Source: Agrobacterium rosae (lineage in GTDB: Bacteria; Pseudomonadota; Alphaproteobacteria; Rhizobiales; Rhizobiaceae). Taken from it: a stretch of 64,000 nucleotides of DNA. The stretch spans positions 407,096-471,095 of the forward strand of contig NZ_NXEJ01000008.1 of NCBI RefSeq assembly GCF_002915175.1, read 5' to 3'. The notes beneath the pieces were generated by a model. The model had not been told where the DNA came from, ran no database searches, and saw only the letters and a list, made by a program, of their open reading frames with translations. Both the position numbers and the translations under genes were made by a program. Position 1 is the stretch's first letter. Each line of letters opens with the position of its first letter. This document shows positions 36,214 through 44,388 of the stretch, in pieces.

Positions 36214-37254
36214 CTACTCCTGAAAAGCCGGCATGACCTCGGTCATAAAGCGTTCGAGCGACGCTTTCTTGCGCTCGAAGCTCATGCCAGTGTCGATCCA
36301 GAAGGAATACTCGTCGTAACCCATGGCCTCGTATGTTTTCAAACGCGCAATGACCTCATCGACATTGCCGACGACATTGTTCTGGCGCATCGATGTGGCC
36401 GAGATCATCTCGTTGGCGGCAATGACATCATCGGGAATATGCTCGATCAGCCCCTGAGTGACCGGCTTTTCGTTTTTGAACCAGGCGAAGAAATAATTGT
36501 AATAGACGCTCAATTCATGTGCAGCCTGGGCGATGTCGGCCTCGTCTGACCCCACATAGGTGTGGCGCAGCAGCATGATCTTCGGCCGCTTAACATCCGG
36601 GCGCACAGCGCAGGCCTCGTTGAAGCGCGACATGAGGGTGGTGACTTCCTCATCACTCTGCCACAGCGGCGTGACCTGCACATTACAGCCATTGGCCACG
36701 GCAAATTCATGCGAATTGGGATCGCGCGCCGCGACCCATATGGGCGGATACGGCTGTTGCAATGGCTTGGGGGCCGATGTCGTTGCCGGGAACTTGAAAA
36801 ACTCGCCATCATGGGCGTAGTCGCCATCCCAAATGCCTTTGATCGCGGGGATTAACTCGCGCATGCGCTGGCCAGCGCCCCAGGCGTCAAGCCCCGGCAG
36901 CAGGCGCTCATATTCGAAGGAGTAGGCACCGCGGGCAATGCCGATATCCAACCTGCCATCGCAGATGATGTCGGTCATGGCCGCTTCACCAGCAAGCTTG
37001 ATAGGGTGCCAGAAGGGCGCAATGACGGTGCCTGTTCCCAGCCGGACGTTTTTCGTGCGGCGCGCCAGATCGGCAATCGTCACGAACGGGTTGGGAGCGA
37101 TGGTGAAATCCATGCCGTGGTGCTCGCCGGTCCAGATGGCATGCATGCCGCCCTTGTCTGCAATTTCGCACAGCGCCACGAACTCTTCATAAAGAGCCTT
37201 GTGACTTTGGCTGGGATTGAGGCGTTCCATATGGACAAACAGGGAAAACTTCAC
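36214..37254 (-). CDS. Luciferase-like (LLM) flavin-dependent monooxygenase
   Basis: FMNH2-dependent monooxygenase of 346 residues in the bacterial luciferase superfamily, cytoplasmic. Visible: KFSLFVHMERLNP at the start, GEHHGMDF near residue 44, the flavin-region RLGTGTVIAPFWHP and the C-terminal stretch NVVGNVDEVIARLKTYEAMG. The start is GTG at 37252-37254, 2 bases after the stop of the flavin reductase gene, with AAGGGTG upstream. The adjacent flavin reductase would supply reduced flavin, making a two-component oxygenase. The substrate is not evident from sequence. RutA, DszA and bacterial luciferase are distant relatives. Confidence 0.92.
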   Translation of the reverse strand: MKFSLFVHMERLNPSQSHKALYEEFVALCEIADKGGMHAIWTGEHHGMDFTIAPNPFVTIADLARRTKNVRLGTGTVIAPFWHPIKLAGEAAMTDIICDGRLDIGIARGAYSFEYERLLPGLDAWGAGQRMRELIPAIKGIWDGDYAHDGEFFKFPATTSAPKPLQQPYPPIWVAARDPNSHEFAVANGCNVQVTPLWQSDEEVTTLMSRFNEACAVRPDVKRPKIMLLRHTYVGSDEADIAQAAHELSVYYNYFFAWFKNEKPVTQGLIEHIPDDVIAANEMISATSMRQNNVVGNVDEVIARLKTYEAMGYDEYSFWIDTGMSFERKKASLERFMTEVMPAFQE

Positions 37255-37256
37255 GG

Positions 37257-38183
37257 TTAGACACCCTTCATGCTGATCGCGTGAACACGGCCTGCGGTCT
37301 CGTTGCCGACATAGACCCCGAAATTGCCGAGCGAACTTTCCATCGCGAAACGGTTGACGATATCGGCGGTGGAATTCGTATTGAACGCGCTGCCCGACAG
37401 GCTGGACGGTGAAAAGAACCGGCCTTCTGTCGGCACGCCATCAGAAGCAAAAGCACGGTAGACGATGTGCTGGCGGCCATGGCTCTTGTCTTCGAAGACT
37501 GAATAGAGAAAACCGACGGTGATGTTCAGGCCCGTCAGTTTTCGCAGATAGTCTGCAAGCACCAAGGTCGGATCGCCGTCGGCGCTGTGGCAGGTCGGCA
37601 GCGACAATGTGTCTTCGCCCAAAAGCAGAATTTCTCCACCACGCTCCAGAACGGCGCTGATGTCCAGTTCACCTTCACTTGCAGCAGAAACCGCCTTGCC
37701 TGCCAGTTGCGGCGTGAAATATCCGCCACGCGCATAACCGAGGCCATTGCGGCCGCTGTTGGTGAAGGCCGTGATCTGCCCCAGAAGGATGACGTGATCA
37801 CCGGCTTCCAGCACATTCTCCATGGTGCATTCGAACCATGCAGCGACATCGTCAAATACCGGGCAACCGCCCGGTCCATCGCTCCACGATACAGCGGCGA
37901 AACGGTCTTCGACCGGTCTCGCAAACGTGTTGGAGACGTCTTTTTGGGTTTCCGAGAGAATGTTGACAGCGAAGGTTTTCGTGCCGGTCACAACCCCGAA
38001 ATTGCGGGATGTGCGCGCCAGACAGACCAGCAGCATCGGAGGATCCAGCGAGACTGACGTGAACGAGTTTGCCGTAAACCCGATCGGCCTACCATCCGCA
38101 TCACGTGTGGTGACGACCGTGACGCCGGTTGGAAAAGCACCGAAAGCATCTCTCAATGCGCGTGGATCAATGATATCCGGCAT
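37257..38183 (-). CDS. Flavin reductase fused to a Nudix-like C-terminal domain
   Basis: NAD(P)H:flavin reductase of 308 residues that should feed FMNH2 to the neighbouring monooxygenase. The N-terminal half (about 1-160) is a standard flavin reductase domain: FGAFPTGVTVVTTRDADG, GFTANSFTSVSLDPP, and FAVNILSE. The C-terminal 140 residues resemble a Nudix fold (TGLNITVGFLYSVFED then HIVYRAFAS), but the Nudix-box glutamates are not there (DYLRKLTGL where REUxEExGU is expected), so catalysis by it is unlikely. The start is ATG at 38181-38183, overlapping the hydrolase stop as TGATG, with GAGGAG upstream; a GTG one codon earlier is possible. The Nudix assignment is by eye. Confidence 0.85.
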   Translation of the reverse strand: MPDIIDPRALRDAFGAFPTGVTVVTTRDADGRPIGFTANSFTSVSLDPPMLLVCLARTSRNFGVVTGTKTFAVNILSETQKDVSNTFARPVEDRFAAVSWSDGPGGCPVFDDVAAWFECTMENVLEAGDHVILLGQITAFTNSGRNGLGYARGGYFTPQLAGKAVSAASEGELDISAVLERGGEILLLGEDTLSLPTCHSADGDPTLVLADYLRKLTGLNITVGFLYSVFEDKSHGRQHIVYRAFASDGVPTEGRFFSPSSLSGSAFNTNSTADIVNRFAMESSLGNFGVYVGNETAGRVHAISMKGV

Positions 38184-39037
38184 CACTTCGGCTCCTCTGT
38201 TTCAAGCCACTCTGCAAGCAGGGCGTTGACATCATCCGGCGCGGTTAGATTGACCATGTGCCTGTGTCCTTCAACGATCCGCGCCCAGCCATTGGGCGTT
38301 TTCTCCGCCATCTGATGTGCCATGTCAGGCGTCGAATTAGGATCGTGAGAACCCGTCAAGAACAAAGCCGGGCAGCGAACATCGCGCCAATGGTCTGCAT
38401 AGGTCTCATCACCGCCAGCGAAGGCGGAATAGGCGACGGCGTAACCTTCTGGATCGACCAGCTCCAGCCAATCGCGGGTCAGCTCCCGCGCATGAACGCT
38501 ATTGGCATCATCGCCAAACCACCGCTTCAACGGCCCGTCACGGTCAACACCGGTGGTTCCGATCGACGCCGCCCGTGCCATCACGGCAGCTTTCGCTTCA
38601 GCATCACGGCGGTAGACACCATTGAGATAGGCGACCCGTTTGATGCGTTTGCCGAAGGTCGCGGCGGCCCCACCGGCAATCAGTGCACCCATGGAATGAC
38701 CGGCCACATTGGCCGTGTCGATGTTCATCTCATCCAGAAACCGGCCAAACCAGGCAACGAAATCTTCGAGGGTGCTGCCGGCAGGCAATTTTGCGCTTTC
38801 ACCATGACCGGGCATATCGACGGCAATGACACGGTGCGTTTTCGAAAAAACGGCGATTTGCGGAGCCCATGCCTCCAGCCGCATGCCGACGCCGTGGATC
38901 AAAACCAATGGCTCGCCAGACCCCATCTCGACATAAGAAACGCCGCCAGCCGTGTGCAGACGCTGAAACCGCAGCGGCTTCGTTTTATTCTCTGGCGAAA
39001 CCGTCTGGCTGGTGTGCATGGCGATAACCGACCTCAC
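38183..39037 (-). CDS. Alpha/beta-fold hydrolase
   Basis: Soluble hydrolase of up to 284 residues. The oxyanion region is LIHGVGMRLEAW near residue 50, the nucleophile elbow GHSMGAL has Ser near 116, the acid is probably Asp in LTGSHDPNS, and the catalytic His is in VEGHRHMVNL near the end. The frame starts with a GTG at 39035-39037 that overlaps the stop of the upstream gene as GTGA; an ATG at 39017-39019 is an alternative six codons in. In the operon it would open an ester, amide or ring product made by the monooxygenase, as RutD is proposed to do in pyrimidine breakdown. The substrate is unknown. Confidence 0.9.
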   Translation of the reverse strand: MRSVIAMHTSQTVSPENKTKPLRFQRLHTAGGVSYVEMGSGEPLVLIHGVGMRLEAWAPQIAVFSKTHRVIAVDMPGHGESAKLPAGSTLEDFVAWFGRFLDEMNIDTANVAGHSMGALIAGGAAATFGKRIKRVAYLNGVYRRDAEAKAAVMARAASIGTTGVDRDGPLKRWFGDDANSVHARELTRDWLELVDPEGYAVAYSAFAGGDETYADHWRDVRCPALFLTGSHDPNSTPDMAHQMAEKTPNGWARIVEGHRHMVNLTAPDDVNALLAEWLETEEPK

Positions 39038-39636
39038 ACGCCTGCGGGATTGGCGACGTCGTTCCCCAGATCTTTCAGATCCTGGTAACGATCTCCAATG
39101 CGATGGTGCGGACGACCGCCAACGGATGCACCCAAGGCCACGACGATTTCGTCTGCGGCTGGCGCGTCTGGAATGGCGGTGTGAATGGTCAGATAATGGG
39201 AACGGCGTCCTTCATCATTCTTGTCCATCAGCGGGATCATGATCGGCGCATTGGCCGGTCCGCGCGTATTGCAGAAAGCGAGATAGGATTTGGCACCAAC
39301 AGCGTTGCGGTAGTGATTGCCGAAGCGCAAGGTGTGAATAAGCGCCGACGCATGTTCGATCTCGCCATCGAGACCGACAACTGCCGCCTTGCCGTAACCT
39401 TCCACGGCTTCGCCAGACCCAACTGCATCGATGATCATCTTGGTCAGCAACGCACCGAGCACGGGCGCGAGGGCGTGAATATCTGGCTTCAGGTCTTCGA
39501 CAAAGCCACGTCCGGCCCACGGGTTCTTCACCACAGCGAAGGCGGAATAGAGCTTCAGAGGAACCGGGGCCGCCTTCCCACCTTCGATCAGAATGGTTTC
39601 GACCTGCAACAGCGTCTTGCGAATTTGGATCGTCAT
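39034..39636 (-). CDS. PF06684 'amino acid synthesis' family protein
   Basis: Soluble protein of 200 residues of the former DUF1185 family. Marks include FAVVKNPWAGRGFVEDLKP near residue 33, the basic/acidic strand KAAVVGLDGEIEHASAL, and GASVGGRPHHRIGD near the C-terminus with its HH pair. Known structures of the family show a variant of the Bacillus chorismate mutase fold, the fold also used by Rid/RutC proteins; the activity is not established. It is the first gene of the operon, 28 bases after a promoter overlapped by a palindromic operator, with GAGGACGGGAC before the ATG. A role in handling a cyclic or imine intermediate is only a suggestion. Confidence 0.88.
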   Translation of the reverse strand: MTIQIRKTLLQVETILIEGGKAAPVPLKLYSAFAVVKNPWAGRGFVEDLKPDIHALAPVLGALLTKMIIDAVGSGEAVEGYGKAAVVGLDGEIEHASALIHTLRFGNHYRNAVGAKSYLAFCNTRGPANAPIMIPLMDKNDEGRRSHYLTIHTAIPDAPAADEIVVALGASVGGRPHHRIGDRYQDLKDLGNDVANPAGV

Positions 39637-39663
39637 GTCCCGTCCTCAAACTTTGTATGAGGT

Positions 39664-39692
39664 TATGGTATGCCATAATATAGGGGTGTCAA
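39664..39692 (-). promoter_or_regulatory. Operon promoter with GntR-type operator over the -10
   Basis: Read on the minus strand, TTGACA (39692-39687) is followed after 16 bases by TACCAT (39670-39665), a plausible -35/-10 pair. A palindrome TATGGYATRCCATA type (39664-39677, plus strand TATGGTATGCCATA) covers the -10. FCD-class GntR proteins bind TGGTA-TACCA-like palindromes, and a related site lies before the gntR gene at 40616-40635. Confidence 0.6.
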
Positions 39693-39703
39693 TAGGCTTT
39701 TTA

Positions 39704-39720
39704 CGCCCGCATTGCGGGCG
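39704..39720. other. GC hairpin between gntR and the catabolic operon
   Basis: CGCCCGC (39704-39710) pairs with GCGGGCG (39714-39720) around ATT. On the minus strand no T-run follows, so it may only weakly end gntR transcription. The remainder of 39637-39844 is AT-rich and shows no gene. Confidence 0.4.
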
Positions 39721-39844
39721 ATTAATATTTATGGATTTATCTTTTTAAATCAGTGTATTAACGGAACTAACTGCAACTTGAAATGGCTGCATTGTCAGTT
39801 TCGCACGACTTCGCCGACAGCGGCGGCCGTTTGATCGAGCGCCG

Positions 39845-40546
39845 TTAAACGCGAGAAATCTGCGGCTCCGCGGAAAGCACGGCTTCTGCAATTGCCGATG
39901 CACTGGCTACATGCTTCATGGCTGCCTGATAGGCTGCCTCCCCATCACCCTTGCGGATCGCCTCGATGATCTTCTCCATCTGGGCAGGACCATCGATATT
40001 GCGTCTTTCCGTCTTGATCGTCATCGAGCGGAGGTGGTTGATACGTACTGTCAGAAGATTGACGATGCCCCACGCCACCGTGCGCTCCACGCTGCTAAAC
40101 AATGCGTGGTAGAAGGCAGATGTATGCGTCAGAACACCCTGCATATCCTTCTCGTGATAGGATTGGCGAATGCCATGCAGCGATTTTTCAAGAGCAGCGA
40201 CGATGGCAGGATCGTTGCGTTCGGCACATAAACGCGCGGCCATGCCTTCCAAAGCCCCACGGATCTCGTAAATCTGACGGGCCTCATTGAGGTCCAGCTG
40301 AGCAACAATCGGGCCTTTGTTGGGAAGGTTGGCGACCAGCCCTTCGGATTCGAGATGCCGCAGGACCTCACGCACAATGGTTCTGCTGACGCCGAGTTGA
40401 GTGCAGAGATCACGCTCCACCAACCGGTCACCCGGACGGAAATGACCGCTGACGATCGCTTCGCGGACTTTCTCTAGCGCCAGTTCGCGCAACGTTTTTG
40501 CCGGACGCTCCACCTTGATTGTCGAGCCCTGCAAAATCGTGTTCAT
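39845..40546 (-). CDS. GntR-family regulator, FCD subclass
   Basis: Predicted repressor of 233 residues. An N-terminal winged helix (about 15-80) contains GDRLVERDLCTQLGVSRTIVREVLRHLESEGLV. The C-terminal FCD ligand domain (about 90-225) has the acidic/His metal-binding pattern of the group, with ARQIYEIRGALEGMAARL at its start and AFYHALFSSVERT further on. GGAGAG precedes the ATG. It lies upstream of and in line with the catabolic operon. Similar palindromes before both transcription units indicate that it controls the operon and itself; its inducer is probably a pathway substrate or product. Confidence 0.9.
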   Translation of the reverse strand: MNTILQGSTIKVERPAKTLRELALEKVREAIVSGHFRPGDRLVERDLCTQLGVSRTIVREVLRHLESEGLVANLPNKGPIVAQLDLNEARQIYEIRGALEGMAARLCAERNDPAIVAALEKSLHGIRQSYHEKDMQGVLTHTSAFYHALFSSVERTVAWGIVNLLTVRINHLRSMTIKTERRNIDGPAQMEKIIEAIRKGDGEAAYQAAMKHVASASAIAEAVLSAEPQISRV

Positions 40547-40615
40547 TATTCGCTCTCCGTGCTGCTACGCTGTGCAGCGAACATGGGGCATTCAAGACCC
40601 GATGTCGCGACATCT

Positions 40616-40635
40616 GGTATTATGGCGTACCAAAT
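40616..40635. promoter_or_regulatory. Candidate GntR operator upstream of gntR
   Basis: TGGTATTATGGCGTACCAAA shares TATTATGGC(A/G)TACCA with the operon promoter site (39664-39682 read on the minus strand) and has outer inverted arms TGGTA/TACCA. It lies about 70 bases before the gntR start, consistent with autoregulation. Confidence 0.55.
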
Positions 40636-40686
40636 ACATACTGCGAGCCACGGGCCTTTGCAACGCCTGTTGGAGAGGCAGGCTCA

Positions 40687-41571
40687 CTAACCCATGCGCT
40701 CTGAAGCATAGGAGCCGGGGCTTGGCGGAAAAACAATGGTGCGGTTGCCGTTGATGAAGGTCCGCCGGTGGATATGGGCATGGATGGCGCGGGCCAGCAC
40801 CTGCGCCTCGACATCCCGCCCAAGCGAAACATAGTCTTCCGGGCTCTGGGCATGGGTGACGCGCACCGTATCCTGTTCGATGATCGGCCCTTCATCGAGA
40901 TCGGCAGTGACGTAATGCGCCGTCGCGCCGATCAGCTTTACGCCCCGCTGGTAGGCCTGCTTGTAGGGATTGGCACCCTTGAAGCTGGGCAGGAAGGAGT
41001 GGTGGATGTTGATGATCTTGCCCGACATTTCCGTGCACATGCGGTCCGACAGAATTTGCATATAGCGTGCCAGCACGATCAGCTCCGTGCCGGTGCTTTC
41101 TACCAAATCCATGATCTTGGCTTCGGCCTGCGGCTTATTCTCTTTGGTGATGGGAATGTGGTGGAACGGGATATCGTGATTGACCACCACTTTCTGATAA
41201 TCGAAATGGTTAGAGACGACCCCGACGATATCGATCGGCAGAGCGCCAATTTTCCAGCGATACAAAAGATCATTCAAACAATGCCCGAAGCGGGAGACCA
41301 TGAGCAGCACCTTCATGCGCTGCGACGCGTCATGGATTTCTGCTTCCATCTCGAACTCTTGAGAGATTGATTTCAATCCCTCGGCAAGCTGCTCCAGCGT
41401 AGCGCCAGTCTGCGACAAAAAGCTGATGCGCATGAAGAAACGTTTGGTATCCAGATCGTCGAACTGCGAACTGTCGAGAATGTTGCAACCGAGCTTCGCC
41501 AGATAGCCGGACAATGCTGCAACAATGCCGCGGGTCGATGTGCATGTGACTGTCAGAATGAATTTCGTCAT
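40687..41571 (-). CDS. purU: Formyltetrahydrofolate deformylase
   Basis: Hydrolyses 10-formyl-tetrahydrofolate to formate and tetrahydrofolate in the cytoplasm; 294 residues, normal length. An N-terminal ACT domain (about 1-80) begins FILTVTCTSTRGIVAALSG. The formyltransferase-like domain follows, with the catalytic Asn and His in NIHHSFLPSF and the Asp in TADLDEGPII. The start is the ATG at 41569-41571; the frame goes on to 41628 but that part overlaps the terminator of the gene upstream. Here it fits as the C1 exit of the methylamine pathway, since N-methylglutamate oxidation loads folate with C1 units. Its relatives often sit beside sarcosine oxidase genes for this reason. Confidence 0.95.
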   Translation of the reverse strand: MTKFILTVTCTSTRGIVAALSGYLAKLGCNILDSSQFDDLDTKRFFMRISFLSQTGATLEQLAEGLKSISQEFEMEAEIHDASQRMKVLLMVSRFGHCLNDLLYRWKIGALPIDIVGVVSNHFDYQKVVVNHDIPFHHIPITKENKPQAEAKIMDLVESTGTELIVLARYMQILSDRMCTEMSGKIINIHHSFLPSFKGANPYKQAYQRGVKLIGATAHYVTADLDEGPIIEQDTVRVTHAQSPEDYVSLGRDVEAQVLARAIHAHIHRRTFINGNRTIVFPPSPGSYASERMG

Positions 41572-41597
41572 CGGGCGATCTCTCTTGGAACGGCGAT

Positions 41598-41626
41598 AAA
41601 AGGCCCCGCACGGAAGCGCGGGGGCC
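41598..41626 (-). terminator. Rho-independent terminator after gmaS
   Basis: On the minus strand the stem GGCCCCCGC (41626-41618) pairs with GCGGGGCC (41609-41602), one extra base, around an 8-base loop. TTTTATCG follows at 41601-41594. It lies between the gmaS stop and the purU start, so purU is transcribed by read-through or from its own promoter. Confidence 0.75.
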
Positions 41627-41652
41627 AAACTTTACAGCTTGGCATTAACGGC

Positions 41653-42960
41653 CTAGACGTCGAGCGTCGTGTCATGCTCCCAGGCCGTGAACTGCGAGCA
41701 GTAGCTGTTCCATTCGCCATGCTTGAGTTTGAGATAAGCGGCGGAAAACTCCGTTCCCAGCGCCTGCTGCAACTCTGTGTCTTTCTCATATTCACGCAGC
41801 GCATCCAACAGGTTCAACGGCAGCTTGGGCGCATCGGTGATGGTGTGGCCTTCACGGTACATGTCGATATTGTGGTGGGGCCCGGGGTCTGCATTCGTGC
41901 GAATTCCCGACAGACCTGCGGCAATAATGATGGCCTGCAACAGGTAAGGATTGACCGCGCCATCCGGCAGACGAAGCTCGAAACGGCCGGGACCAGGCAC
42001 ACGCACCATATGGGTACGGTTGTTGCCGGTCCATGTCACCGTATTCGGCGCCCATGTCGCGCCGGAAATCGTGCGCGGTGCATTGATGCGCTTATAGGAA
42101 TTAACGGTGGGATTGGTGACGGCAGCAAGCGCAGACGCATGTTTCATGATGCCGCCAAGGAACGTTCGTCCCTGCGCCGACAGCCCGAAATCCATCGCCT
42201 TATCCGCGAATGCATTGACCTTGCCCTCCGTATCCCACACCGAAATATGGGCGTGGCAACCGTTGCCGGTCAGCCCCTTGAAGGGCTTGGGCATGAAGGT
42301 GGCGCGCAGCCCGTGTTTTTCAGCGACTGATTTGACCATGAATTTGAAGAAGGAATGCTTGTCGGCGGTTTGGAGCGCGTCGTCATATTCCCAGTTCATC
42401 TCAAACTGGCCGTTCGCGTCCTCATGGTCGTTCTGGTAGGGCTTCCAGCCAAGCTCCAGCATGTAATCGCAAATCTCGGCTATGACATCATAACGGCGCA
42501 TCACCGCCTGTTGGTCGTAACACGGCTTTTCCGCCGTATCGAATTCGTCTGATATTTTTGAGCCGTCCTGTGAAATCAGGAAGAATTCAGGCTCGACGCC
42601 GGTTTTAACGCGAAGCCCTTTTTCGGCAGCCTCTGCGATCAGTTTCTTCAACAGAACACGCGGGGCCTGCTCGACCTGTTTGTCTTCCATCACGCAATCG
42701 GCAGCGACCCATGCGACATCTTTCTTCCACGGAAGCTGGATGACCGAAGACGGGTCTGGCACTGCAAACAAATCGGGATGGGCGGGCGTCAGATCCAGCC
42801 ATGTGGCAAAGCCTGCAAATCCGGCCCCGCCCTTCTGCATATCGGCAATGGCTTCGGCTGGAACGAGCTTGGCCCGCTGTCCGCCGAAAAGGTCGGTAAA
42901 ACTGATCATGAAATATTTGACGCCGTTTTCCGCGGCGTATTGCGAGAGATCCAGTGTCAC
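41653..42960 (-). CDS. gmaS: Gamma-glutamylmethylamide synthetase (glutamine synthetase III-like)
   Basis: ATP-dependent ligase that would join methylamine to glutamate to give gamma-glutamylmethylamide, first step of the N-methylglutamate pathway. The sequence is glutamine synthetase-like (GlnT/GS III class): FNxEYD-like NWEYDDALQ, the ATP/glutamate region NGCHAHISVW near residue 238, INAPRTISGATWAP, and GRFELRLPDGAVNPY. The start is the GTG at 42958-42960 because AGGGGA lies just upstream; this gives 435 residues, the usual length. The sequence alone could equally be called glnT. The gmaS call rests on its place beside mgsCBA and mgdABCD. Confidence 0.9.
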   Translation of the reverse strand: MTLDLSQYAAENGVKYFMISFTDLFGGQRAKLVPAEAIADMQKGGAGFAGFATWLDLTPAHPDLFAVPDPSSVIQLPWKKDVAWVAADCVMEDKQVEQAPRVLLKKLIAEAAEKGLRVKTGVEPEFFLISQDGSKISDEFDTAEKPCYDQQAVMRRYDVIAEICDYMLELGWKPYQNDHEDANGQFEMNWEYDDALQTADKHSFFKFMVKSVAEKHGLRATFMPKPFKGLTGNGCHAHISVWDTEGKVNAFADKAMDFGLSAQGRTFLGGIMKHASALAAVTNPTVNSYKRINAPRTISGATWAPNTVTWTGNNRTHMVRVPGPGRFELRLPDGAVNPYLLQAIIIAAGLSGIRTNADPGPHHNIDMYREGHTITDAPKLPLNLLDALREYEKDTELQQALGTEFSAAYLKLKHGEWNSYCSQFTAWEHDTTLDV

Positions 42961-43044
42961 TTTGTTCCCCTTTTTGGATTTTAGACACTCATCGTCAACG
43001 AGCCGCATCCTCCCAAAGGCGGCTCGCCATTGTCGTATGGTGGC

Positions 43045-44373
43045 TTAAAAACCACCCTTGCCGGGGTACCAGCTGGTTCCCGCCAGTGGGATTTGCGCCA
43101 TTGCGGCGGCTTCCATTGTCAGCGCGCAGAGGTCTTCCGGCTCCAGATTGTGCAGGTGGTTCTTGCCACAGGCGCGCGCGATGGTCTGCGCTTCCAGCGT
43201 CATGACCTTGAGATAGTTGGCGAGACGCCGACCGGCAGCGATGGGGTCGAGGCGAGCAGCAAGCTCCGGGTCCTGCGTCGTGATGCCAGCCGGGTCTTTG
43301 CCTTCGTGCCAATCATCATAAGCGCCAGCCGTGGTGCCGAGCTTCTGGTATTCCTCTTCCCATTTCGGGTCATTATCCCCCAGCGCCACAAGCGCCGCCG
43401 TGCCGATGGCAACCGCATCCGCACCCAGCGCCAAGGCCTTCGCAACATCGGCACCGGAGCGGATGCCGCCCGAGACAATCAATTGCACCTTGCGGTGCAT
43501 GCCCAGATCCTGAAGGGCCTGAACGGCGGGGCGAATGCAGGCGAGAGTCGGCATGCCGACATTTTCGATGAACACATCCTGCGTGGCCGCCGTCCCGCCC
43601 TGCATGCCATCGAGCACGACCACATCCGCACCGGCTTTGACGGCAAGAGCGGTATCGTAATAGGGTCGCGCACCACCGACCTTGATGTAGATGGGCTTTT
43701 CCCAATCGGTAATTTCGCGTAGTTCGAGGATTTTGATTTCCAGATCGTCGGGGCCTGTCCAGTCCGGGTGGCGGCACGCCGAGCGCTGGTCGATGCCCTT
43801 GGGCAGATTGCGCATGTTCGCCACGCGGTCGGAAATCTTCTGACCCAACAACATGCCGCCGCCGCCGGGCTTGGCACCCTGGCCGACAACCACTTCGATG
43901 GCATCGGCGCGGCGCAAATCCTTGGGGTTCATGCCGTAACGCGATGGCAGATACTGGTAGACGAGCGTTTGGCTGTGGCCGCGCTCCTCATCCGTCATTC
44001 CGCCATCACCCGTCGTGGTGGATGTGCCCGCCAGCGTCGCGCCACGGCCCAGCGCTTCCTTGGCATTGCCCGAGAGTGCACCGAAGGACATGCCTGCGAT
44101 GGTGATCGGTGTTTTCAGATGGATCGGTTTCTTGGCAAAACGTGTGCCGAGAACGACGGAGGTGTCGCATTTCTCACGGTAACCTTCCAGCGGGTAACGC
44201 GAGATCGACGCGCCGAGGAACAGCAAATCATCGAAATGCGGAACCTTGCGCTTGGTGCCGGCACCACGGATATCGTAGATACCGGTGGCGGCCGCACGGC
44301 GGATTTCGGCCAGCGTCGCATCATCGAATGTGGCGGATTTGCGCGGCGGGGTATGGGGATTGTGATAGCTCAT
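43045..44373 (-). CDS. mgsC: N-methylglutamate synthase subunit C (GltB FMN-domain homologue)
   Basis: FMN-binding subunit of 442 residues, homologous to the central/FMN part of glutamate synthase and equal to GlxD. Marks: TPITIAGMSFGALSGNAKEAL near residue 95, the flavin loop GAKPGGGGMLLGQKI, the KVGGARPYYDTALAVKAGAD strand and IVSGGIRSGADVAKALALGADAV. With MgsA (amide release) and MgsB it should convert gamma-glutamylmethylamide and 2-oxoglutarate into N-methylglutamate and glutamate. GAGGGAC precedes the ATG. Fifteen bases separate it from mgsB. No NADPH-binding partner is encoded nearby. Confidence 0.93.
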   Translation of the reverse strand: MSYHNPHTPPRKSATFDDATLAEIRRAAATGIYDIRGAGTKRKVPHFDDLLFLGASISRYPLEGYREKCDTSVVLGTRFAKKPIHLKTPITIAGMSFGALSGNAKEALGRGATLAGTSTTTGDGGMTDEERGHSQTLVYQYLPSRYGMNPKDLRRADAIEVVVGQGAKPGGGGMLLGQKISDRVANMRNLPKGIDQRSACRHPDWTGPDDLEIKILELREITDWEKPIYIKVGGARPYYDTALAVKAGADVVVLDGMQGGTAATQDVFIENVGMPTLACIRPAVQALQDLGMHRKVQLIVSGGIRSGADVAKALALGADAVAIGTAALVALGDNDPKWEEEYQKLGTTAGAYDDWHEGKDPAGITTQDPELAARLDPIAAGRRLANYLKVMTLEAQTIARACGKNHLHNLEPEDLCALTMEAAAMAQIPLAGTSWYPGKGGF

Positions 44374-44388
44374 GAAATGTCCCTCGCC

